A DNA stretch of 64,000 nucleotides from contig CATNEN010000039.1 in the NCBI GenBank assembly GCA_950097015.1, forward strand, positions 3,608,001-3,672,000, given 5' to 3'. The translations under genes and the position numbers were made by a program. The DNA is from Macrostomum hystrix (taxonomy: Eukaryota; Platyhelminthes; Macrostomidae). The notes beneath the pieces are model-generated. The model was given only the letters and a program-made list of their open reading frames with translations, was not told the origin of the DNA and ran no database searches. Of the stretch, positions 58,466 through 64,000 are shown piece after piece. How positions within the stretch are numbered: position 1 is the stretch's first letter; each line of letters starts with the position of its first letter.

Positions 58466-61400
58466 GTATCGAAACCAGCAGCAACACCAGCAGCAGTATC
58501 CAGCGGCATCCACGGCTTTGCCGATTATTGCTTGTCCTTCACTGGCGATTCGATCCGGCGGTACAGCAGCCTCCTCTGCTGTTGTTGCTGCTGCTGCTGC
58601 CGCCCCTTTGGCGACCTCATCAAATTCTAACAAAGGCGCTTTTTCTGGTTCAAACTCAGCCGCAGCCAACAGTCGAAAAAACTTCCTCAAAGGACTTTTT
58701 AGGTACATTAAACCCATATGACTGGAGATTGTTTCTAAGAAAAAAGTTGAATGAGCTGCCAACTACCCCCTAATGTTCAGGCTGAGTAGACAATTGCCCC
58801 CTAATGTTCAGGCTGAGTAGACAATTGCCCCCTAATGTTCAGGCTGAGTAGACAATTGCCCCCTAATGTTCAGGCTGAGTAGACAATTGCCCCCTAATGT
58901 TCAGGCTGAGTAGACAATTGCCCCCTAATGTTCAGGCTGAGTAGACAATTGCCCCCTAATGTTCAGGTTGAGTAGACAATTGCCCCCTAATGTTCAGGCT
59001 GAGTAGACAATTGCCCCCTAATGTTCAGGTTGAGTTGCCAACTACCCCAAGTATTCAGGTTGAGTTGCCAACTACCCCCCAAGTATTCAGGTTGAGTTGC
59101 CAACTACCCCCCAAGTATTCAGGTTGAGTTGCCAACTACCAACCTAAATTCAGCGTTAGTCAATCGTGAGTCGTTAGTCTTATTCGAATTCGCTACTTAT
59201 AGCAGTAGTATTATCAACCAAATTACCTGGAATGACATTCATTCTATACGCAGGTCCATCAGTGTGCGCGCCAGGTATGCCCAGAATGCCAACTGCTGCT
59301 TGTTTCTTTGTGTCTCACGCTGTTCAAGTCATTTGCCTTCCTGTTGAGACTTACGCTTAATTTAGCACCTTCACTTAGCAGGTCAGTTAGAACCAAAGTT
59401 CATACGACAAAAACTTTTAGCTTTTGATGACATATCATCTTTCTCATTCATTTGATCATCTTTCTCACTCATTTGATCATCTTTCTCATTCATTTGATCA
59501 TCTTTCTCATTCATTTGATCATCTTTCTCATTCATTTGATCATCTTTCTCATTCATTTGATCATCTTTCTCATTCATTTGATCATCTTTCTCACTCATTT
59601 GATCATCTTTCTCATTCATTTGATCATCTTTCTCATTCATTTGATCATCTTTCTCATTCATTTGATCATCTTTCTCATTCATTTGATCATCTTTCTCATT
59701 CATTTGATCATCTTTCTCATTCATTTGATCATCTTTCTCACTCATTTGATCATCTTTCTCACTCATTTGATCATCTTTCTCACTCATTTGATCATCTTTC
59801 TCATTCATTTGATCATCTTTCTCACTCATTTGATCATCTTTCTCATTCATTTGATCATCTTTCTCATTCATTTGATCATCTTTCTCATTCATTTGATCAT
59901 CTTTCTCATTCATTTGATCATCTTTCTCATTCATTTGATCATCTTTCTCATTCATTTGATCATCTTTCTCACTCATTTGATCATCTTTCTCACTCATTTG
60001 ATCATCTTTCTCACTCATTTGATCATCTTTCTCACTCATTTGATCATCTTTCTCACTCATTTGATCATCTTTCTCACTCATTTGATCATCTTTCTCACTC
60101 ATTTGATCATCTTTCTCACTCATTTGATCATCTTTCTCACTCATTTGATCATCTTTCTCACTCATTTGATCATCTTTCTCACTCATTTGATCATCTTTCT
60201 CACTCATTTGATCATCTTTCTCGTTCAGTTTCTCATCTTTCTCGTTCAGTTTCTCATCTTTCTCGTTCAGTTTCTCATCTTTCTCGTTCAGTTTCTCATC
60301 TTTCTCATTCAGTTTCTCATCTTTCTCGTTCAGTTTCTCATCTTTCTCGTTCAGTTTCTCATCTTTCTCGTTCAGTTTCTCATCTTTCTCATTCAGTTTC
60401 TCATCTTTCTCGTTCAGTTTCTCATCTTTCTCGTTCAGTTTCTCATCTTTCTCATTCAGTTTCTCATCTTTCTCGTTCAGTTTCTCATCTTTCTCGTTCA
60501 GTTTCTCATCTCTTCAGTATCTCAATCTTCATTTTCTACTCATGAAAACAAAAGTACAAAAGTTTCTAGCTCGATTCTTTTAGAAATTTTGTTGGATCTG
60601 GCAGGCCTGTAAGCTTTGGCACAGAGTAGAAATTAAAATGAATCTTTTAGAAGTGAAAATCGAAGCAAGGTAACACGACTTTGCTTTTTTGATTTGACTT
60701 AAACAGCTTTACTGTTCTATGAATATTTCCTTGCAATTGGTGGCTGGCTTCTTATATAAAGATTTATTTATTGATAGATTAATGGCTCTTATCTGCTTCT
60801 GTCTTACTCTCAAGCCAAGTAACCTATTGAATTCTCGCTATTTTAGTCCCTGCATAATGCTTTACATTAAACTGTCTGAATTTGTGCTTGCAGCAAAAAC
60901 TATTCCAGCCTTTGTTATGATTAAAGGAATTAACTAGTCAGTATAAAATTGCATAGACACAAATTAATAAGTAAGCTTTGGGTACATTTTGTTAACTTCG
61001 CACTTTTAATTTGAAATTCTGCTTAGCTTGAAGCGCTCGTCGAAGTTTTACTGATAAAATGCTTGATTGCTGTATTGTTATTATGCGCCAAAGTTAAAAA
61101 TAATCGTCTAGAAACATAATGAAATATTTAGAAACACATTTATAACGCGTTATAAACAAGAAACACTTTTTAAATATATGTAAATTTCATAGAAAATACA
61201 ATATACTAAGAGCCGTAGTTCTATTAGTAAAATATTTTAGTTCTAAAAATAGAATGTACACAGTTCTAAAAATAGAATGTACACAGTTCTAAAAATAGAA
61301 TGTACACAGTTCTAAAATCGAATGTACACTGTTCTAAAAATAGAAAGTGAACAGTTCTAACATTATAAATCGCACTTTTTTGAAAATAAACCTTTATGCA

Positions 61401-61900
61401 AGTGAAAGATGTGTGCCGATTAGGGTTGGAGTAAATTTGGATCTTTATGCTTATTTAGCTGTATAGTTAGCTAAAGGTGCCAAACTTACAGAAAAAAATC
61501 CTACCTTAACAGGCTGCGCCCGCGCTCCAAGTCGCAACAGGGAGGCAGTCCTCGACCTCTGGCAATCAAACTGGACAGCTCGGAGTCTCCGGCAAACACT
61601 GGGGGCAGCGGCGCTGGCGGCGGCAGCAGCAGTGGTGCCGGTGGCGGCAGCGGAGTCTGTGTCGCTGGAGCCAGCGGTGTTGGAAATTCCTCTGCAGCCA
61701 GTGGCATCAACAGCGGTCCTAACCAGTCGGCGCCACCATGGCAGCAGCAGCAGCAGCAGCAGCAGTCTCAGCAGTCGCTTCAATCTCACAGTCATCATCA
61801 GCAGCAGCAGCACATCATGGACGGATCTGGAGCTGCTGGATCAATGTTTGCCACGCTGTCGCGCAACCGTTGGATGCCTCAGGGTGTCGCTGATTCCTGA
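31542..61900 (+). CDS. par-3: PAR-3 polarity protein, nine inferred coding exons
   Basis: Exons 31542-31811, 48363-48997, 49503-50394, 52268-52552, 53182-53586, 56830-57020, 57452-57657, 58234-58702 and 61513-61900 join in phase to about 1246 residues (human PARD3 is about 1350). PAR-3 is the scaffold of the PAR-3/PAR-6/aPKC complex that sets cell polarity at the cortex. Domains in order: N-terminal oligomerisation domain, proline-rich linker, PDZ1, PDZ2, PDZ3, a Ser-Leu-Gln motif like the aPKC site, basic and Gln-rich regions. The exon 2 acceptor was chosen at 48361-48362 because it restores phase with exon 1. The end of exon 5 is uncertain (53538 also fits). A small exon between 58702 and 61513 cannot be excluded. 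An AATAAA follows at 61949. Confidence 0.85.
31875..31891 (-). repeat. 3'-terminal hairpin of the Helitron-like element
   Basis: On the minus strand GCTCCCC-GAA-GGGGGGC folds into a 7-bp stem (one U-G pair) with a 3-nt loop, eight bases before CTAG. The same hairpin is present at the 3' end of all five copies, starting near 35518, 38755, 41447 and 44139. Confidence 0.75.
34980..35100 (-). other. tRNA-like pol III boxes in the 5' block of the element
   Basis: On the minus strand an A-box-like TAGCCGATGTG is followed about 40 bases later by GGTTCGATTCT, one base off the B-box consensus. The pair recurs in every copy (near 38230, 40930, 43630 and 47600), although copy 5 has a changed B box. It may be a captured SINE head. 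Activity is unknown. Confidence 0.45.
35506..38742 (-). mobile_element. Helitron-like copy 2 (3237 bp)
   Basis: 18-bp minisatellite at about 35603-37557, spacer 37558-37721, a short 23-bp minisatellite of about 19 units (37722-38155), 5' block 38156-38742. The 18-bp array contains a higher-order repeat of 14 monomers (252 bp) visible at 36440-36940. Confidence 0.7.
38743..41434 (-). mobile_element. Helitron-like copy 3 (2692 bp, deletion form)
   Basis: The 18-bp array (38840-40710) runs directly into the last six units of the 23-bp array at TTTACAATGATTCAAACG. The AT-rich spacer and most of the 23-bp array are missing. The copy is nearly identical to copy 4 and has the same length. Confidence 0.72.
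41435..44126 (-). mobile_element. Helitron-like copy 4 (2692 bp, deletion form)
   Basis: It has the same deletion junction as copy 3 (near 43402) and only scattered single-base differences, such as ACATTGATCC at 42301 and one extra A in the poly-A of the 5' block. Copies 3 and 4 therefore arose by a recent duplication of one deleted unit. Confidence 0.72.
44127..48094 (-). mobile_element. Helitron-like copy 5 (about 3968 bp)
   Basis: Left part as in copy 4, but with the AT-rich spacer (46181-46375) and a 23-bp array of about 48 units (46376-47478) that includes a repeated 165-bp block near 47100-47440. The 5' block (47479-48094) is the most diverged of the five. The outer 5' end meets a (GGAT)n tract. 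Confidence 0.7.
48363..50394 (+). CDS. par-3: PAR-3 exons 2-3: proline tract, PDZ1, PDZ2
   Basis: Exon 2 (48363-48997) holds a run of about 20 prolines encoded by CCG/CCT, an acidic stretch, and most of PDZ1 ([31 protein letters not shown]). Exon 3 (49503-50394) finishes PDZ1 with [12 protein letters not shown], matching FEQAQ...RQAM in vertebrates, and then carries PDZ2: [10 protein letters not shown], a 70-residue Ser/Pro/Arg-rich insert, and [20 protein letters not shown] with the GDRILEVDG turn. PDZ2 of PAR-3 binds phosphoinositides. The insert is larger than usual and is the source of the inverted duplication at 50406-50511. Confidence 0.85.
49180..49350 (-). mobile_element. truncated SINE, family B
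   Basis: Minus-strand copy of the head and first body part only: GGTGCGAG...B-box-like region, CGGAGAGAAGGCTTGGAGCT, then decay. It lies in PAR-3 intron 2 and lacks the GTGTG middle and the tail of the full copies. Confidence 0.6.
50406..50511 (-). repeat. inverted copy of part of PAR-3 exon 3 in intron 3
   Basis: 50425-50511 is the reverse complement of exon positions 49971-50058 with about three mismatches, starting 31 bp after the exon 3 donor. It is preceded at 50406-50426 by a short direct copy of the start of the same exon piece (GTCGAATCAAGGGGA), so the intronic block has inverted ends of about 20 bp. Confidence 0.88.
50535..50870. repeat. 16-bp minisatellite, 21 perfect copies
   Basis: CTCTGTCCCCATGTCA repeated about 21 times with no variation that I can see. 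As 16 is not a multiple of three, all three plus frames are open with a 16-residue period. Confidence 0.96.
50871..52267. other. PAR-3 intron 3 remainder
   Basis: No exon seen. It contains a (GT)n tract at 51350-51405 and a polypyrimidine tract leading to the exon 4 acceptor (CTCTTATAG). Other sequence is unremarkable. Confidence 0.5.
52268..53586 (+). CDS. par-3: PAR-3 exons 4-5: PDZ3 split by a minisatellite intron
   Basis: Exon 4 (52268-52552) gives LMELDILL, a poly-Gly stretch, GLGVSIRTG and [15 protein letters not shown]. Exon 5 (53182 on) continues [20 protein letters not shown] and AMATLRRAI, completing PDZ3 as in vertebrate PAR-3. The intron falls between AAHR and DGR in phase 0 and is almost filled by a 16-bp minisatellite. 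The end of exon 5 is a choice between TCG|GTCTGT at 53586 and TCT|GTGGGC at 53538. Confidence 0.85.
52576..53150. repeat. 16-bp minisatellite, about 35 copies, in PAR-3 intron 4
   Basis: Unit CTTTCAAATTGTCACT with a CGCT variant at about every eighth unit. A block ending in CTTTTAAATTGTCAATC occurs twice (near 52910 and 53090), showing a duplication of about 180 bp. It fills nearly the whole intron between the two halves of PDZ3. Confidence 0.95.
53755..55728. repeat. 12-bp polypyrimidine array interrupted by a SINE
   Basis: Unit CTCCCCTCTTCT with CTT, CAT and CTCT variants in two blocks, 53755-54410 and 54804-55728, on either side of the SINE at 54411-54803. The pyrimidines are on the PAR-3 coding strand. 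The block structure near 55250-55330 is repeated near 55555-55700. Confidence 0.95.
54411..54803 (+). mobile_element. tRNA-derived SINE, family A, nearly full length
   Basis: tRNA-like head GGGGGATAGCTTAGTCAGTA with an A box (TAGCTTAGTCA at 54416) and a perfect B box (GGTTCGACTCC at 54460). The body has CCTTTGGCAAGCTGCTTTGC and CAGCTGCAAATGAGTACC, then a 3' part ending in (ATT)n at 54790-54800. It is inserted in the pyrimidine array of PAR-3 intron 5, in the sense orientation. Confidence 0.85.
55740..56229. other. PAR-3 intron 5 segment with a possible diverged SINE
   Basis: GGCTGGTCGGTTAGAGCCCT near 55845 looks like a tRNA A-box region and CTGGAGGTCGGGG follows where a B box would be, but the TTCGA core is missing. 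No exon is seen. Confidence 0.35.
56236..56738. repeat. 15-bp polypyrimidine-rich minisatellite, about 33 copies
   Basis: Unit TCCACCTTCCCCTTC with CAT for CTT variants. The minus strand is open as a KGKVE peptide repeat, which is an artefact of the period. It lies in PAR-3 intron 5, less than 100 bp before exon 6. Confidence 0.95.
56830..57657 (+). CDS. par-3: PAR-3 exons 6-7: aPKC-site-like motif and basic region
   Basis: Exon 6 (56830-57020) ends in [18 protein letters not shown], which resembles the SSSLESLQ sequence that is bound and phosphorylated by aPKC in animal PAR-3. Exon 7 (57452-57657) carries [18 protein letters not shown], comparable in place to the RGRGxxESFR stretch that follows the aPKC site. 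The join splits an Ser codon (AG|T). Identity of these motifs is inferred from resemblance and order. Confidence 0.65.
57690..58195. repeat. about 20-bp minisatellite in PAR-3 intron 7
   Basis: Units built on GAGCACAGAGACTGGAAGAT with 19 to 22 bp spacing and variants CTAGAAG, ATTGAGCACAAAG and GCTGAG. About 25 copies. Confidence 0.92.
58234..61900 (+). CDS. par-3: PAR-3 exons 8-9: poly-Gln regions and C-terminus
   Basis: Exon 8 (58234-58702) holds a Gln run of about 25 residues encoded by mixed CAG/CAA, then a Ser/Ala-rich part ending in KNFLKGLFR. Exon 9 (61513-61900) begins [15 protein letters not shown], has Gly/Ser-rich and Gln/His-rich parts and ends [18 protein letters not shown]. The phases agree (AG|G). 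Confidence 0.75.
58765..59140. repeat. 31-bp minisatellite at the start of PAR-3 intron 8
   Basis: Nine units built on CCCCCTAATGTTCAGGCTGA, followed by three or four of a diverged form (CCAAGTATTCAGGTTGAGTT). The array begins about 60 bp after the exon 8 donor. Confidence 0.92.
59437..60515. repeat. two-part 21-bp minisatellite, about 51 copies
   Basis: About 37 units of CATTTGATCATCTTTCTCA change abruptly near 60220 into about 14 units of CAGTTTCTCATCTTTCTCGT. Both share ATCTTTCTC and the 21-bp period. Both strands are open as seven-residue repeats. It lies in PAR-3 intron 8. Confidence 0.95.
60516..61512. other. PAR-3 intron 8 remainder with a small 23-bp repeat
   Basis: AT-rich. Four to five units of GTTCTAAAAATAGAATGTAC lie at about 61240-61350; each is itself a partial palindrome. 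No exon seen. Confidence 0.6.
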
Positions 61901-61948
61901 TGCACCTCACTCACAATGCTACAGCTTTGCCTTGTCCCATTAGCAAGA

Positions 61949-61954
61949 AATAAA
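61949..61954 (+). promoter_or_regulatory. probable polyadenylation signal of PAR-3
   Basis: AATAAA 49 bp after the PAR-3 stop codon. Confidence 0.6.
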
Positions 61955-63605
61955 TATTATTTTGAGCAGCACTGTTCGTTAGAACACAATTGCACCAATC
62001 CTTATTAACAGTCACATCATTTTGATCACTTGATTAAAAAAACGCAATTTTTTCTTGAATTTTTTGCCTGTTTGAAAATTCTAGTCAACGCCGTAACAAG
62101 GTAACCCGTTAGATTGACTTATAACCATACAAATTTACAACTATTTACTACCAGTACTTTGTTCTTTTAGAAGCGTTGAACTTTACTTTTTAATAATCAT
62201 CTAGTCATGTTTACTGCTTCGGAGATGGCAAAGTCTTTACCACTACTCAAAATCTGCTTTAGAATATTCTTCATCATAAATTTTGTTAAAATAAATCTCA
62301 ATTGCAGTGTAGATATCGTCATCACGGAATTATTTAACAGTAGAAGCGCCATATACCCTACTTGTCAGTAGCGACAAGTATCATTTTATCATTATTTTGC
62401 TATTTTTGTGTCCAGTGTCCATTGCAAAAATTTAGTAGAAAATTTTTTTCTTAAATGTCTGTTCCTCGAAACTCAGATGTGATATTTTGTGCAATTATAT
62501 CTGGTCATTTTATTTTTTAGGGTAATTCTATCCATTCACGCTACTGATATCTATGATAGTAGGTCTGTAGCAGTAATTTTATTTTGTTTGTGTAGCGAAC
62601 AGCCTTTTCTGTTTCCTCGCTTTTTCATATCTTTTTACGATATGTAAGTACACATTTTTGATCTGCTCTCTAGTCGCTACTGCCAGTATTAACTTACTGC
62701 TTTGAAGTGTGATTCTATAGTAGATGTATATTTATACAGTGTATTGTTGCGGATGCTGTTGCATCTTTTTCAGTTAATTGTTTCGATTTTAGATTACTTT
62801 TTCCTACTTGCTCTACTGATAGTAAAAAAAGAGCGTTTAGATCGCAATTCAGAGAAGTCCGGCACAGAAATGACAGGTAATGTTTTGGCTAACCAACTCG
62901 ACTATTTCCATCGAGCCTACATGTATCGAAAAATATGTTTCCATGCCTTCTTTTTAGTTAACATTCAGTTTTAGATTAGACAATTATTTGAGTGGTAGTA
63001 ATTGTTAAATGTATTGCTCTTACCGAGTTACTGCAATATTGAAAGATGTTCAAATATTGATTTTATTTTTCATATTCATCTCACATTCGACAGCGCGGGA
63101 CTAAATCAATTGAACTTTGAGCCGCGCATTGCTCAAACAGCTGAGTTATTGATCTCCCGTTTTCTGCGTTCTCCAGTGGGTTTTTTGTTTAGTTCCTCTT
63201 CTTTTCTTTTTTAATTCATGGTAGTTCATTTTAACTGTAGATTATTGTTACTCATAGTAGTATATTTCGATAAACTTGCGTGGCGGGGGCAAAAGTAATG
63301 CTTTTTTATACTTCTAAATGTTTTTAGCCATTCTAAAGATCAGATTTTTTTGCGTTGTGATCAGATGGGTATCACCACATCGTATGTACAGCGATATCTC
63401 CGCCGAACCTGTCCGTTCACATGAGTACACTAATATACCAAACAACTGACTCATTTTGCTGCATGCCTGCTTTCTTACTTCTCTCACACACTGGCCTTCT
63501 TTTTGTGCACCTCATCGCTTCCTTTTCCTCTCATCTGTTCCATTGTTTCACTGTATCCAACTCTCTCCCTACTCTCCCTACACCTCTCCCTACATCTCTC
63601 TCCCT
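61955..63605. other. AT-rich intergenic stretch, no gene seen
   Basis: No frame here has protein-like composition or splice sites. A short inverted word pair (TTGTCAGTAGCGACAAG) occurs near 62360. From about 63480 the sequence becomes C/T-rich before the SINE. Confidence 0.5.
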
Positions 63606-63900
63606 TCAGAGCGGTCAACGCGTTTGCCTCTCGCACCATGGTTTATTTGGGGTGCAGCCGCGGAGAGAACGCTTGGAGGTTTGTCGTGCAATTGAGGGCC
63701 GACCTCCAAGGTCTGCCTGTACACTGCCTGACGATGAGAAAGTCAGGGCAGATGTACACACCTGTGTGAGCGTGTGCCTGCGTACTGTATCAGTGTGCGT
63801 GTGTTCTCAGGAGTCAGCGAAATTGGCTAGGCAGAATTGCCTCCTCGCTGGCTGCGGGTCCAGTGTCACCAAATGATGTGCCATTGCCCACAGACCTCCC
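63606..63900 (+). mobile_element. SINE, family B, lacking the B box
   Basis: The copy runs from CAGAGCGGTCAACGCGTTTG through CTCGCACCATGG and then jumps to TTTATTTGGGGTGCAGCC, skipping the B-box segment present at 24568-24600. The rest (CGGAGAGAACGCTTGG, the GTGTG middle, AATTGCCTCCTCGCTGGCTG) is intact. Confidence 0.78.
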
Positions 63901-64000
63901 TTCTGCCTTCTCCCTTCATCTATGTCCCTTTGATTCTCTCCCTTTAACACTATGCCATCATCATTATCCCTTTCTCAAGCCTCCTTTCTTTTTATTCTCA

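Noticed and set aside
59424-60612. Frames of more than 370 residues with HLSHSFD or SEKDDQM repeats
   Set aside because: Products of a 21-bp minisatellite within a PAR-3 intron.

Overview
This window is nuclear DNA of an animal. It has spliceosomal introns with GT-AG ends and consistent phases, homologues of metazoan or eukaryotic proteins (RPF2, TIM29, C9orf85, a short-chain dehydrogenase, a penta-EF-hand protein and the polarity protein PAR-3), tRNA-derived SINEs and a Helitron-like element. GC-rich, Ala/Ser/Gln/Pro-rich exons sit in AT-rich introns packed with tandem repeats. Candidate splice acceptors lie just upstream of several start codons. A repeat-rich lophotrochozoan such as a free-living flatworm would fit, but that is inference; the sequence alone does not fix the species.

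Layout. 1-5 kb: degenerate repeats and a decayed BEN-domain gene (minus strand). 5.2-11.4 kb: four compact plus-strand genes in a row: the last exon of RPF2, TIM29, a C9orf85 homologue whose only intron is almost wholly a 24-bp minisatellite, and an SDR whose intron carries a SINE. 12.7-13.8 kb (minus): a peflin-like penta-EF-hand gene with a one-codon first coding exon. 15.8-29.5 kb (minus): an unrecognised gene of 7 phase-consistent exons (about 1164 aa; coiled coil, low complexity, proline-rich and acidic C-terminus), with introns full of microsatellite, minisatellite, 68-bp satellite and SINE sequence. 31.5-61.9 kb (plus): a nearly complete PAR-3 gene in 9 inferred coding exons (about 1246 aa): N-terminal oligomerisation domain, three PDZ domains, an aPKC-site-like motif and a Gln-rich tail. 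62-64 kb: non-coding, with one more SINE.

The most striking structure is in PAR-3 intron 1. About 16.2 kb (31863-48094) is five head-to-tail copies of a Helitron-like element on the minus strand. Each copy has a TC 5' end, a CTAG 3' end with a 7-bp GC hairpin 8 nt before it, and two internal minisatellites (18 bp and 23 bp) that account for the length differences. Copies 3 and 4 are a deletion form of identical length, 2692 bp. PAR-3 also carries an 87-bp piece of its PDZ2 exon copied in inverted orientation just inside the next intron, and more than 2 kb of intronic polypyrimidine tract split by a SINE.

The genes look like ordinary housekeeping and polarity functions (ribosome assembly, mitochondrial protein import, redox metabolism, calcium sensing, cell polarity). 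I see no sign that they form one pathway. Many of the long open frames in the window are by-products of tandem repeats and are not listed as genes.
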